Shown here piece after piece: positions 23,800 through 35,139 of a stretch of DNA of 64,000 bases. Numbering within the stretch: the stretch's first letter is position 1; every line of letters begins with the position of its first letter. The position numbers and the translations under genes are program-made. Below the pieces are notes generated by a model. The model did no database searches, was not told the origin of the DNA, and saw only the letters and a list, made by a program, of their open reading frames with translations. The DNA lies in contig NC_090989.1 in NCBI RefSeq assembly GCF_041146395.1, positions 225,154,843-225,218,842 on the forward strand. Reading direction: 5' to 3'. Source of the stretch: Eulemur rufifrons (taxonomy: Eukaryota > Chordata > Mammalia > Primates > Lemuridae).

Positions 23800-24050
23800 C
23801 AGTTTGGACATCTTTAATCTGAAAATCTGAGACTCGAAATGCTCCAAAATTCAACACTTTTTCAGTGCTTACATGACCTTCAAAGGTCATGCTCAAAGGA
23901 AATGCTCATTGGAACATTTTGGATTTTAGATTTTTGGATTAAGCATACCTATTTGGTATGTATAACACAAATATTCCAAAATCCAAAAGAAAAAAATGCA
24001 AAATCCAAAACACTTCTGGTCCTAAGCATTTTGGATAAGGGATTCTCAAC
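23800..24050. mobile_element. Tigger-type (Tc1/mariner) non-autonomous DNA transposon
   Basis: A 251-bp element with TA on both sides (23798-23799 and 24051-24052). The ends are imperfect inverted repeats ('cagtttggacatctttaatctg' against the reverse complement of 'ataagggattctcaac'), and the interior repeats 'attttggatttt' and 'ccaaaatccaaaa' words in inverted order. This matches a palindromic Tigger-derived family whose copies read 'cttatccaaaatgcttgggaccagaag'. It has no coding capacity. Confidence 0.85.
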
Positions 24051-24052
24051 TA

Positions 24053-25688
24053 TTTACTTTGTGATTTGACTCATTATTTTATACTTTGAATGGCCTTCCT
24101 TGGCCTCAGATCAGTTAAAGAGCTTCCTATATTTTCTTGTGCTATATTTAAAAGATGTATGACTCGAACTTTTATGGAAGTTGTTTTGGCATGTGACATA
24201 AGACAAGACTCTAACTCTGAGTTAGAGAAACAAGCTGTGGAGCTGAAGGCTTGTGGAGGTCCCATAGGATGAGCTCCCTGGAACTTTCTCCTTTTCACGT
24301 TTGTTACTGAGTTAATCCACACCGAGCTAATTGAGAAAGGATTGATTTTGTTTTAACCCAGAATACAGGATTTAACTCATAATGTAGGATTATTCATGAC
24401 CTTTTCTCCTTGCTCCCACCTTGTGTGCTAAGAGTTTTGTATCAAGGAAGGTAGTAAATTTTTAAACATTGATTTATTAATATCTAATTTTTATATTATG
24501 TCTGAAGAATGTGGCCTCTATTTTCAATTCATTGAGATCTTCCATTGTGTCTCATCATGTAACATAATCATGTTCTCATTGATTTATTTTTATTTTTAAC
24601 ATCATTTAAATAACCAAACAGTTCTGTAGAGCTTATGATGAAGAGCAGTCGTCACTCCTCTGCCTCCAACTTCTGCCATCTTTCCCTTCTCGGGGGCAAC
24701 CACTTGCAGCTCTTTCAGCAGATTTTTTTTTAGCATTTGCCTGCATTTCTCTATGTATAGCGTATTCACATTGCTACCTCCCACAGTGCAAGTACAAGGA
24801 CTTATCCTTCAGATTTCCCTAGTCACACACAGACACACAAACATACTCAGGGTCCTCACCCCCCCTTTCCCCTGATATATTCATGTATTTATTAGTATGT
24901 GGTAATTTTGGTTTGCTTTCTACTCAGTGTTTACGTTCTTGTTAACTAGGTAATACTGCTCATAGCTGAGGAGCACGTGGAGTGGATGGGGCTTATTGAC
25001 TGTTGGTGTCATTATATTTTGAGTTGACTGGGCTGTTTCACCAGGGAACCAACTTTTGGGGGCAGAAGACTCGCTGGCCTGCATGGGAACTGTCCAGGGA
25101 AGGGGGCTGGCAAGGAGGGGGTGGTGATCAGAATGTGGGCTTAATCCCTTCGTTTTTGGTATATTCCAGGACCCTTGCCCTCACCTGTATCTGATGTCCC
25201 CTTGTCCAGAACCTTCTCTTGTACTGTCTCTAGAGAATAAACTTCCAGGTTTATAGAGGGTTGGGGGGAGGGATGGGCTGTTGCCTGTCCACCTACAGTA
25301 GTGGAGGGGACCTCGGGATCTAATTACTACTTATAGGGACTTGCACAAATCCTTCTTTAGTCTGACCTTCACCTCCCCTCCCCCTTACAGAAGTACCTGG
25401 TGCTGCCAATTTCTGAGTCTTTCTGGTGTTCTTCAGAGAGAATTGCATTGTTCATGGCTTTTCCCACTGTCAGCTTAGGATTCAGCTTTCTTAGGTCTGC
25501 AAAGTCAATTACCATGGATGGACCATCTGCTTTCCAGCTTCCAAAATTTTGTTGCTGTTTTCCTTTCTCTGGTTCTGTTCTCTTTATTCTTATGGGTTTA
25601 TGTCTTTATAAAGATTCCTGTATTGTCATTTCAATGAATGGGGATTGTTGGGGGTAGTTTATCCGAATACAAGCACTCACTCTTTCTT
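24053..25688. other. Mostly unique sequence, with a possible L1M fragment
   Basis: No gene is recognised. The stretch 24600-24790 ('tctcgggggcaaccacttgcagc', 'catttgcctgcatttctctatg') resembles the antisense 3' UTR of old L1M elements, but weakly. A short (CA)-rich stretch lies at 24826-24842. Confidence 0.4.
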
Positions 25689-25689
25689 C

Positions 25690-25915
25690 TTTACCTAGCA
25701 CCCCATTTTTTCTTTATTAAATACTATGTGTTCATCATAGAAAAACTGGAAAATACAAGGTAGCAAAAATATTTAAAAACCACTCATAATTTCACTTTCT
25801 ACACATACTCATTTTTAATATCATTTTGGTATACAGCTTTCAAGATACATATATTTTCATTTATTGAATATATTTTAAAAGAAATAGGATTATGATTTGA
25901 AGACTTTTGGTAACC
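25690..25915 (-). mobile_element. Old L1M 3' UTR fragment, antisense
   Basis: 'agaaaaactggaaaatacaagg', 'accactcataatttcactttctacac' and 'attttggtatacagctttcaag' match the antisense 3' UTR of L1ME-like elements. The 5' part is absent. Confidence 0.6.
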
Positions 25916-26678
25916 TCATTCAAGGTCATCTTAACCTGGCAATAAATATAAATTTGCTTTATTCTTCATAATATTCTTAATTGAAACAAGTAAAAAAGAT
26001 TGTCTAGGTAATTTTTAAATATAGTTATAATGTGAATACAAATGCAAAAGATAATTGTTGAAAGGAAAGATATACGAGTTAAAAATAGTTACTACTATAT
26101 TCTTACTTTTAGGTACCAAATCATAATAAACAAAGACTTAGAAAATGGGAGTGGTGAGGGGTCTAGAGTATAACCTGCTAAATTCTTTGTTCTAGATAAC
26201 ATGATGTCAGGAAATTCTGTTTTATTTTTGATTTTGATAATTAGAAAAAAGTGTAGGTTAAAAATGTTCTGTTGAACTTAAGTGGTGAAGGTAAAAGCAA
26301 ACACAATGTAGAAAGAAAAGAGAAATAGCAATAAGATGATATAATACAACAGTAAAACAAAAGCAGAAAATAAAAGGTGGAATAATTTCTCATGCAGTTT
26401 TATTTTTCCTTTTGTGTAATTTGTCAGTCTCTTGCTAGTTATGATGATTGGATCATGATGCTGACCATGGTAAAAGCCAATTTTCTTGTTTGAAAAGTAT
26501 TTCTTGTAGGAGTGACTCCAATCAGTTGTTTTCAACAACATATGCCATTTCTCCAAGAGTTTCTGGCAAAAAATGTGGATGGCCAGCAGCTCAAAGACAT
26601 TCATAAATCATGGAACAATAAACTAGAATGCATATCTTTTTCATTGTGAGTCAACTATTATGTTCTATATTTAAAAAC
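25916..26678. other. Unique AT-rich sequence
   Basis: No gene or repeat is recognised. A 108-codon minus frame (26278-26604) has a hydrophobic Leu/Phe/Tyr-rich end, as expected from translating AT-rich DNA, and no family that I know. Confidence 0.4.
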
Positions 26679-26679
26679 A

Positions 26680-26915
26680 GCCACCATTTGTTGTGCGCTT
26701 GTTTGCTAGGCACTGTTGGATATTTAAAAGATCATCCATAATCCTTCCAAAAATAAGGTCAGGGTATGAATTATCCAGCGCATTTATTACATAAGGAAGC
26801 AAAGGCTCAAAGAGGTTAAGTAATATGCTCAAGTTTACTTAGCTAATGTGTAGCAAATTATGAACTTGAACCAAGGTCTTCTGATAGCAAATTCTGTGCT
26901 CTTCTGCAAGGGGCT
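26680..26915 (-). repeat. MIR SINE relic, antisense
   Basis: 'gctaggcactgttggatatttaa', 'acataaggaagcaaaggctcaaagaggttaagtaatatgctcaag' and 'gaacttgaaccaaggtcttctgat' follow the antisense MIR order. Confidence 0.85.
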
Positions 26916-27154
26916 ACCTCCAACTGAAGAAAAGGCCTACATAATTTTCCCCAATGAAAAAATTAAACCAAGCCCCATTGCAATTCTTCCTCCAAATGCT
27001 GATATTTGGAAAACTGTTTTTCAAGTTGTTAATTAAATGTTCCAATATTTGGAAAGGTTTGATGGTTTGGTGGTGGTGCTGTGTTGAGCAATGGTAAACA
27101 AGTATTTCTGGGAACCTTTAGGATGCTGGTGTGTCCTGAATCCTCAGAGGGCAG
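26916..27154. other. Unique spacer
   Basis: Nothing recognised. Confidence 0.4.
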
Positions 27155-27265
27155 TGCTGTATTTCCTGAGTGAGAGAGTGTGTTTTATTTAGCTTTATGT
27201 CTATAGCCTCTAACACAGAGCTGCACAGAGTCAGTGCTCAATAAGTTAAGGACCAAGCGAATGAA
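27155..27265 (+). repeat. L2 LINE 3' end
   Basis: 'tttatgtctatagcctctaacacagagctgcacagagtcagtgctcaataagtt' then 'gaatgaatgagtg' is a sense L2 terminus with its typical GAAT-rich tail. Confidence 0.8.
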
Positions 27266-27269
27266 TGAG

Positions 27270-27440
27270 TGAACAGAAAGGCAAAGTCTGAGGCTTGGAA
27301 GACTTGCGTGACTTTGGGTACCTCACTTGGTGTCTCTGGTCCTCATGGGTGAAATGTCAATGAATCCTCTGTTGCAGGGTGTTGTGAGGACTGCACTGAT
27401 GGTGAAGTCCTTACCACAGTGGCCAGGCAGAGCAGGAACT
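27270..27440 (+). repeat. MIR SINE relic
   Basis: 'ggaagacttgcgtgactttgggtacctcacttggtgtctctggtcctcatgggtgaaatg' followed by 'agggtgttgtgaggactgc' is MIR in sense. It abuts the L2 end. Confidence 0.75.
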
Positions 27441-28984
27441 GACTAACTACATCCCGGTTTCCTTCCTTTTCTATTCCAGGGGGAGATTTCACACTTGATA
27501 CTGGCAGATTATTTTGGGAATCTCTGTTTCTTAGGGACATTAGCGATGAGGTGAAAAGATGTCTACCAATTAATATGCTCTTAGTATTTCATCGTCTTTC
27601 TTTTATCTCAAGGATTTTCCCTTGAAATAAGTAGTGCTCCACCCATCCTGTTATACTTTTCTGCACAAGATAATGGGCTGTCTAGATGCATGATGTACAA
27701 ACTTCTCCTCAACATAAATATGGGGATTGTTTTTATTACCATTGCCCAGCTGGTAACCAGCAGGAAAGCACTGTGTGGTGCTTAGCTACAAAAGTTAATG
27801 TACAAAACACAATGGGCTCTTCATTTCATGGGGCACCAAAGGACCCCTTGGGAAGAGACAGGCAGGGAACAGTAGGGGGTGAGGCAAAGTTCACGGGCTA
27901 GCTCATAATTATCATGACTTCTTTCCAAAAGCTAAGAGAATCTATGTAGATACTGAACCTAACATATTTATTCCACTATGCTTTCTTTTTTTCTCGCCTG
28001 CCTCTGCTCTCAGCTATGGCTGTATTATCAAGGATTGAAGCTTAGCTTGCTTTACCTTCTGCCATTTACTTGAAATTCTTAAAGAAAAGAGAGAGAGAAG
28101 TGGTCAAATGAACATCTAATAATCGTTCAATGAAAGCAGTGATTTTTCCTTTTTCCTGATCTTTGGGTGGAATAATTCTGTACTACTTGTGTTTGGGTGT
28201 GTGGGTGTGCAGTCACACAAACACACAAAGCAAATGCCTTTCAGAATAGGCCAGAGACAGTGTTTGATTTCCCAACCTGATAAGGTCTATGAATGGAAAG
28301 AGGAGAAAGAGAGTTAATTTTAGGTGCTGGATGCAAATACTTTTGTTTACTCTGTGGCCTTGTATTCTGAGATGGTGCACAATCGGATGTCTCACATTTC
28401 CTTACATTTCTCAGCTTGATGTTTCAGCTGATGGTATGTTGACGTCTCTCTCACCAGCAGTAGCAAAACTGTCTCTGTGTATGCTTTTTTCCACTCCGCT
28501 CTGCATAGATGGATTGCTTTTTTTTCCAAAAGGCTTTAGCTGTTGGAGGTGGATGTTCTCTTGAGTGAATGTTTTCTTTATTTTTCACAGGAGAGTGAGG
28601 GTAAGGCCCTTGTCTGGGAGCACATCTATGCTTTAAGACCCAATGACCCACATAGCACATAGGTTGAGTATATTTGGGGATATTGCCACGTAGTTAGTGC
28701 TCAGCCCATTGCTTTCAGGAAACAGGCCAAATTCTCCTCATTCTGTTCTTCAGAATTCCCATCAACTGGCCTTCCCTTGCTTGTTACTCATACCATTTTT
28801 TTCCTGCTCCAAGTTCTTCCTTTCCTCTAATACTACTTGCTGACTCACCTCCCTCATGGACAAGCTGTGGAAGTCCCAGAGCTCAGTTGTTTTTTCCTGG
28901 GGAAGGGGCCTCCTGAGTGCATCTCCCACATTCTCATTTTATTACTCAGCTAGACCCTTGTCATTCCTTCCATGTGTATAGAAT
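27441..28984. other. Unique sequence
   Basis: About 1.5 kb without a recognised gene or repeat. Small overlapping frames on both strands around 28213-28660 carry no recognisable product. Confidence 0.45.
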
Positions 28985-29150
28985 GCCAAGTTTTCAAGCT
29001 AATTTCATGTATTTTTTGATATGATATCCAAAACAACCATGAAAAATAGTACAGGGCTCTGAGAGGGGCTATTATCCCCTGTTCATAGATGAGGGAATGG
29101 AAAAATGGAAATAGAAGTATGAGGGTTATTTTGTCCCTTGCTGGCTACAG
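28985..29150 (-). repeat. MIR SINE relic, antisense
   Basis: 'tcatgtattttttgatatgatatcc', 'gaggggctattatcccctgttcatagatgagggaatgg' is a degraded antisense MIR core. Confidence 0.6.
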
Positions 29151-29244
29151 AATGTTTTACAGAAACTCATTCTAGTGTATGTCCCAATCCCTTAAGTTTT
29201 CTTTTTTTATTATTTCCTTGATCCATGAGTTATTTATTTTTTTA

Positions 29245-29315
29245 ATTGACAAGAAACAACCTACAGAACAGGAGAAAATAGTTGCAAACTATACGTCTGA
29301 TAGTGAATTTAGTTT
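29245..29315 (+). mobile_element. Short L1 ORF2 fragment
   Basis: 'gacaagaaacaacctacagaacaggagaaaatagttgcaaactat' is a typical LINE-1 ORF2 block just upstream of the 3' end. Only about 70 bases are recognisable, so its context is lost. Confidence 0.55.
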
Positions 29316-30495
29316 TATCTAGTAATTTTCTTTTCTTTATTAATTTAATTGATGCCACAATCCATTTGTCCTGTATCCCTTAGTTTTGTCAGCCCTGGTC
29401 TGCCTGTGCTGTGCACCCTGCAGAGAACAAATCCCATCAATCTAATCCCATGGAAGGGGAATCAGCAGAATATTCTGCATTTATTATGAGAAATGCTTCT
29501 GTCTTGATGGTGTTGACAACCGCATGCCTGTTGGAAGCAGGGCTTGGGGGCACAGATGGTGACCAAAGGAATGAAGATCATTTGGGAAGAGTCTCTTCTT
29601 TGACATGTAATAGAGTGGAAGGAACACCTGGACTTTTATGGGGGGAAATGAAAGGGAAATGATTTCCAGGAAAGATGGGTCTTTAACCAGCTCCACCCAG
29701 TCCATCTGGGTTAACTCTTAAACACAAGCCCTGCACCATTCACCCATGGTTTTGTGAACATCATCTGGTTAAGATACTCAGGCCTGCACTTTAATAAGCT
29801 AGCCAAACCTGTCACTGTTTGGGCTCCAGCTGTATTTTACTGGTTTTGCTCTCAAGATCAATGTTTCCAGATTGAAACCATGAAAAGTGGATGGTTCCTT
29901 GAAGTCACGAGTCATACCCTGGTAGGCTTTGGGCCTCATTTGATCCACAGATGTGTATTGTTTAGGCCATTTGGAGTTAAAAAAAAGAAAAGAAAAGAAA
30001 AAGAAAAGAGTGAGTTTCCAAGCTTTGCAAATTGTGAGGTTTTGGGTAAAATTGTATTTTTAGCATCCTTAGAAAAATTAACTTGTTTGAGGCCAGTGGG
30101 GTTAAATAATTGCACGTCAGCTTCTGGTCAGGATCAACCGGTGGCCGCTGGGCTGTTGTTTGCCACAGTCCTATAGGGCTGCTCCCTCATCGGTGTTGCT
30201 TGCCTGGCCCCTGGGGGCGCTTGGAGTTTCCCCCCTCTTCTACCTAAAAAGTCACCTTTCCTCAAAACTCTCTTCTTTGAGCATGGCAATGGGCAACATA
30301 GAGATAGAATTTGAAGCTGAGGACTTAAGGAAGAGAGGAGGAAAGGCTGATCAGGAAATATTTTTAGATTGTATGGAATTTCTTTTCTTTTCTATTCCTG
30401 ACCTCCTTTTTCCTAGGTAGCTTAATTCAGACTAGAGTATTACAAAGAAGGGACTGGAGGTGTGCCAGGTTTGTTCCATGAATGACAGGTTACAA
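29316..30495. other. Unique sequence with an (AAAAG)n run
   Basis: No gene is recognised. An A-rich (AAAAG)n microsatellite lies at 29979-30008. The 140-codon plus frame at 29754-30176 runs through this microsatellite and shows no domain. Confidence 0.45.
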
Positions 30496-30662
30496 CAGTG
30501 GTTCTTGATCCTGGTGCACCCTAAATCCTGTATAGCCATTTAGAACATGCCTGGGCCCCACCTCAGATCAATTGGATCAGAATCTCTTATGTGGGATCTG
30601 AGCATCATAATTTTTAAAGCTCCCTAAGTGGTTCTAATGTGCATCCAGATTGAGAACTGCTG
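30496..30662 (+). mobile_element. Non-autonomous hAT (Charlie/MER58-like) transposon
   Basis: The ends are inverted: 'cagtggttcttgatcctggtgca' and 'gtgcatccagattgagaactgctg'. The interior has 'gcctgggccccacctcagatcaattggatcagaatctct'. This is the layout of the small Charlie-derived families. The length (about 167 bp) is close to full. Confidence 0.75.
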
Positions 30663-31300
30663 AGTGAGGCTTTTGATGAGGTTTACAGAGGATCTTTCAG
30701 GTCTTGATCTTGAGGATGTTCTTTACTGTCTTGCTAGGAAGATGCAGAAGTGCGTCTTAGATCCCAGGGTTAGCTGGTAAGACTTGGGGGCCAGATCTCT
30801 CTTCCATCAAGGTACTATTAAAATGGTCTAGTCCAACATACAGTTTCCCACCACAGTGGCACTGTAGCATATAGCAGCAAATGTCTGGGTTTTCTTAACC
30901 CACTGGCCAAATGCTCCATCTAAGTTCGTGGAATTTTTTTCAAAGCACTAAGGATTCTTTAGCCCACACTCTAACTTCCAAAAGAACAGCAGGGGTATGT
31001 TATCTCCTCCTCATCCCTAAATAAAATGTCAGAACACAACAAGACATTCTTTTTTTAGCTTTAAAACAAATCTCAGCAATACAAACTGAGAAATTTTACA
31101 GCTATATGTAGAGAAATAGGATCAGCAGACAGGGCTTGTCTCTGGGGTACTAACTCTAGCTGGTTTTCAAATGCTACTTTCCCCTACACAGGTCAGAGGC
31201 ACATGTGTGAGTAATTCACAGTAAGATGAATAACTGATACGCAGCTAATGGGTACCTCCTGCAATAGTAGATGGCATGCCTTAGAGGTTCCCAGTTCTGA
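30663..31300. other. Unique sequence
   Basis: No gene or repeat recognised. Confidence 0.4.
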
Positions 31301-31302
31301 CC

Positions 31303-31440
31303 TTTTTTTAAATCATAATCCCGTTTATTTTATTTCAATAGATCTAGGGGTACAAGTGATTTTTGGTTACATGGGTGTATTGTATAATGGTATATCAGGG
31401 TTTTTAGTGTACCTATCACCTGAATAGTGTACAGTGCTGA
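31303..31440 (-). mobile_element. LINE-1 3' end, antisense
   Basis: Starts with a T-rich run (poly-A tail on the minus strand) and then 'ttcaatagatctaggggtacaagtgatttttggttacatggg' and 'gtgtacctatcacctgaatagtgtac', which match the antisense 3' end of primate or eutherian L1 (L1PB/L1MA type). It is severely 5'-truncated. Confidence 0.7.
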
Positions 31441-31560
31441 GCATTTTAATTCTCTAGGGCACTTAAAAAAATGCAAATACTTTGGGCCCCACTTCAGACA
31501 TACTGCATGAGAATTTCTAAGGGCATGAGGCCTGGGCATCTTTATTAAGAAAAAGTTACC
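31441..31560 (-). mobile_element. MER5-like hAT fragment
   Basis: 'cttaaaaaaatgcaaatactttgggccccacttcagacatactgcatgagaatttctaagggcatgaggcctgggcatcttt' is the interior of a MER5-type element. The L1 3' end immediately to the left may have inserted in it. Confidence 0.55.
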
Positions 31561-31620
31561 TCCACCACCTCCCAGTAGGTCTTTTCATATACTGCCAGTG
31601 GGGCAGCAGCTGGATTTGTT

Positions 31621-31796
31621 GGGGGACCACTTTCAATGCCAGGAGCCCCTTTCTATAGTTGCAAAGGTAGTACTATATTTTTCTAGGTAATTTTTTCTCT
31701 TTGCTTTTATTAATAAAGAATGTTCAGAAATATGTTTTTTGAAATAAAGAGGTGACTTTGTTTTCCTAGTGGAAATATTTCAAAAAATAATATTTC
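31621..31796 (+). repeat. Direct repeat, copy 1
   Basis: About 175 bp beginning gggggaccactttcaatgcc and ending near 'ggaaatatttcaaaaaataatatttc'. It recurs at 32358-32520 with clear similarity over its whole length. I do not recognise it as a known repeat family. It directly precedes an old L1 fragment. Confidence 0.85.
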
Positions 31797-32235
31797 AAAA
31801 ATTGATGGAATCTTTTAAGAGGGCAATTTGACTATATCTATCAAAATGTAAAATGTTCTTCCCTTTGAACCAGCAATTCTGCTGCATCTTTTAAATACAT
31901 TTGGATAGATAATCGAACATTTATAATAGCAAAAAAACTGGAAATAACCTAAACATTTATTAAGATGTTGTTGACTAAATAAATGAAGATATATCTACAC
32001 AATGGAATACTACATAGTTGTTTAAAAGAATAAGTTATATAATTTGGGAATGAACTATGTATGGTGATATGGAAAGGTATGCATGCATATTATAAGTGAA
32101 CAAGGTAAATTGCAGAATAAGATGATTACTTTCATGTACACACATGCATCTACATATTCAAACATATAAAAGTACACGTGTAGGTACACATGCACATTTA
32201 CATGTACATACGTATACATTGGTTGAACTGCTAAA
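31797..32235 (+). mobile_element. Old L1M (L1ME-like) relic
   Basis: Sense order: 'agagggcaatttgactatatctatcaaaatg', 'ccctttgaaccagcaattctgctgc', 'ttataatagcaaaaaaactggaaataacctaaac', 'cacaatggaatactacatag', 'tatggtgatatggaaagg'. It ends in an AT/CA-rich stretch at 32130-32220. ORF2 is not open. Confidence 0.8.
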
Positions 32236-32357
32236 GTTGGATTCTTAGGCCAAATCAATAATTCTGGGAGCCTCCCAGGGGATATTCTGTGAATATCCAT
32301 TTTAACTGAACAGAGAACCACCACTTTGGCCATGTTAAGGTAGCAAATGCATTGGTT

Positions 32358-32520
32358 TGGGGACCACTTTGAATGCCAGGAGCCCCTTTCTATAGTTGGA
32401 AAGGTAGTACTATATTTCCCCCCTAAGTTTTTCTCTTTGCTTTTATGAATAAAACAAGTTCAGAAATATGTTTTTAGAATAAAAGAGGTGATCTTGTTTT
32501 CTTAGTAGAAATAATATTTC
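32358..32520 (+). repeat. Direct repeat, copy 2
   Basis: Starts tggggaccactttgaatgcc, 737 bp downstream of copy 1, and matches it through 'aggagcccctttctatagttg', 'aaaggtagtactatattt', 'tttttctctttgctttta' and 'gttcagaaatatgttttt' to 'taatatttc'. A poly-C stretch replaces a T-rich one in the middle. Confidence 0.85.
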
Positions 32521-32818
32521 AATGACTTTGACCCTATGAATTTTATCTCATAGGCCTTATTTTATTAAATGAACTGCTTTTTCTATTTTATGAGTGTAAA
32601 GAGGAACTTTATGAGGATGATAATTAATTCAAATCAATTGTTTAGTTTCAAGAAAGCAGAAGGTTTGAGGAGGTTTCTGTTCTTATAAATGGTGCAGAGG
32701 ACATCAGATGATGGGCACAAGAGTTTCTCATTTCAGTGAAAGGCTGTCACTCCCCCTCCGTCCCCTTCTCCATTTCCAGGTGATTGCATACCACGTGTGA
32801 GGGGTGTGGGAAAGGAAG
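32521..32818. other. Unique spacer
   Basis: Nothing recognised. Confidence 0.4.
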
Positions 32819-32819
32819 A

Positions 32820-33045
32820 GAATAAGTGTTCACTGAGTGCTAGGCGTTGTGCTTTGTATAAATTGCTTTATCATTTCTCTGAGTACTTCTGCAAGGAGAT
32901 ACTACTATTCTCATTTTACAAATGAGGAAACATATTGAGAGATATCTGGGGAGATTCCCAAGGTCTCATGCAGTTAGGAAGTGTTGGAACTAACATGGGG
33001 ACTCCCTAGGCCCATGTCTTTTCCACTGCCTCCACCAAACAAATA
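32820..33045 (-). repeat. MIR SINE relic, antisense
   Basis: 'cactgagtgctaggcgttgtgctttgtataaattgctttatcatttctctgagtacttctgcaaggagatactactattctcattttacaaatgaggaaac' is a well-preserved antisense MIR, continuing to 'cccatgtcttttccactgcc'. Confidence 0.9.
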
Positions 33046-33330
33046 CCAAATTAGTCATTTCTGTGATAATATTATCTTGGGTATTAAAACAACACAAGAG
33101 TCATTTTGTCAAGACTGGAGAACGCTGATAGCAACCTAAAGTGCTAACATTTTCCTGACCGAATCCCAAAATAATTCCTTTTGTGCAGCTCTTCTTTACA
33201 TTATATGAAGTGGCAGCAGGTTAATATTTTTGATATTTTCTCCAATGCATTTTGTCCCTTTGGCCCTTTTCCAGTTCATCCTGGCAGACTGGAGGTCTTG
33301 CTTGTCTCGAGGGAGGAATATTAGGATAGC
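33046..33330. other. Unique spacer
   Basis: Nothing recognised. Confidence 0.4.
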
Positions 33331-33752
33331 AATATTAGTTTACTAGAGCTGCAGCATAAAAGTACCACAAACGGGTGGCTTAAACAACAGAAATTTATTA
33401 TCTCAGGATCCTGGAGTCTAGAAGTCCAAGATCAAAGTGTTGGCGAGTTGGTTTCTTCTGAGGCTATGTGAGAAAGAATCTGTTCCACACTCACACCTAG
33501 CTCCTGGCAGTTTGTAGGCAATCTTTGGTCTTCCTTGGCTTGTAGATAAGTCATCTTCATGTGGATTCCTGCATATGTATGTAGGTCTGTGTCCAAATTC
33601 CCCCTTTTTATAAGGACTTCAGTCATATTTGATTAGAGCCCACTCTAATGACCTTATATTGTAATTGGCAACAACCCTGTTTCCAAATAAGGTCACTGTG
33701 AGTTAGGACTTCAACATATAGATATTTGGGGGACACAATTCAACCCATAGCA
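33331..33752 (-). mobile_element. MLT1 (ERVL-MaLR) solo LTR, antisense
   Basis: The plus strand reads the reverse complement of a MaLR LTR: 'gcagcataaaagtaccacaaacgggtggcttaaacaacagaaatttatt', 'gagtctagaagtccaagatcaaagtg', 'tataaggacttcagtcata' and 'gggggacacaattcaacccatagca'. The length of about 420 bp is near full. Internal MaLR sequence is absent, so it is a solo LTR. Confidence 0.9.
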
Positions 33753-34922
33753 CAATTCCTGACAGGTTTGGGAGATTGAGAGTCAAGGAGACCTGGGCCT
33801 CACTTCTCCAGTGGATGACCAGACCCCACCGTAGAGATGACCAAGAGGTTGGTGCATTCAGAGAGGCCTTGGCCTTTTAGGAGAGAGCAGCACAATCACC
33901 CTGTGTGGTTGAGCAAGGCCTTGAAGTAGACTGGTTTGAGAGGGCCCACGATGTCTCCTGAAACTCCATAACAGTGTTGGAATAGAAGAATGTTTGCAGG
34001 CACTCGAGGGTCTCCCTAAACTCAGAGCAAGATTCACACAAGAAGGGTCTTTTGGGCAGGAATAAGAAAGAACAGAGCTGCCATCTCCATGGAAACTTGG
34101 AGGAAGAAGAGTGATCTGTATGACTGTCCCACTGTGGAGAGAACTCAAGCTTTTTCTGCTCCCTCCCCAAGAGGACTGTCATCTGGATGTGTGCGCATTG
34201 GTGAGCTCAGCTTGGCTTGCTCCAGGCCAGGCCGGAAGCCAAGCTTTAGACCTGTTCATGCCGTTAGCACTGAAAGAGAAAAACCTCAGGAGGGCAGGGG
34301 CTGTTGGGGCCAAGCTGAGGCTCTGGGGAGTGTGCTATTGTCAGACAACATAGAGGAAGGGAAAAGGAGGAGGTTTCCAGGGTGGCCAGTTAGTGAAACG
34401 AACGGATTGCCCTATCGGCCAACCATTCACTGCACGTTGGGGAAAAACAAAGCTGAAGTCTGTTCCTCCCATTGTTGTTTGTGGATAGAAACTCCTTCAT
34501 GATAAAATGCCATGAGACACCAGAAGTGAGGTAGATGAGTGAATTTTTCAAATAAAAACAGACTTTTCTAAACATTGGCCATGATTTTCTTTGTAAATAG
34601 GTTTAACCTTAGACCTTCTGTCATCTCGCATTTTTATACAGGAAATTAATTTCCTCCATCCTTTCGGTGTTTGAAGGAAGAGAAAAAAATTGAAAAAGTC
34701 CTTGGGATTTCAAAAAGCTGCCATATAAACTTTAAAATTAAACAGATGTTGTGTGAATCACATGTAAATTGGAGCCATGGGAACCTGGATCATAAACTGA
34801 GTGGGACGTTCTGAAGCAGGAGAAGTGGTGGATTTTGGCAATTAACAGGGGCCTCATGGATCAAAAATATTGAATGAAGTGGATCCTTGTGTTTCAGCAA
34901 GAGTTATAGAATATTCCAAAGC
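33753..34922. other. Unique sequence, locally GC-richer
   Basis: Frames of about 100-137 codons overlap on both strands at 33858-34502. That mutual overlap and the lack of any recognisable domain suggest composition rather than coding. No splice-supported exon was recognised. Confidence 0.4.
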
Positions 34923-34924
34923 AT

Positions 34925-35050
34925 ACATCTTTCCCAGCAGATTTTAAACTTCCTGAGGGCAGAGGCCATGTCTTTCTCCACATTCTGTTTGTAGCACCTA
35001 GCAAATACCTTGCACAGAGCAGACACCTGAACCATTTACTGAATTCAACC
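34925..35050 (+). repeat. L2 LINE 3' end
   Basis: 'cagattttaaacttcctgagggcagaggccatgtctttctccacattctgtttgtagcacctagcaaataccttgcacagagcagac' is the sense L2 tail, with its 'gagggcagg.actttgtct' type block. Confidence 0.8.
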
Positions 35051-35139
35051 CTTTGGGAGCAAGCACATTGTTCCAGTAGGTAACTTTTATGTGCTGAGAT
35101 CCCTATAGCTGACCCTGGTTTCATTTTTTATTGTTTTAG

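Noticed and set aside
26278..26604. 108-codon minus frame with a hydrophobic end, possible membrane protein
   Set aside because: The Leu/Phe/Tyr run comes from AT-rich DNA, and nothing upstream suggests a gene.
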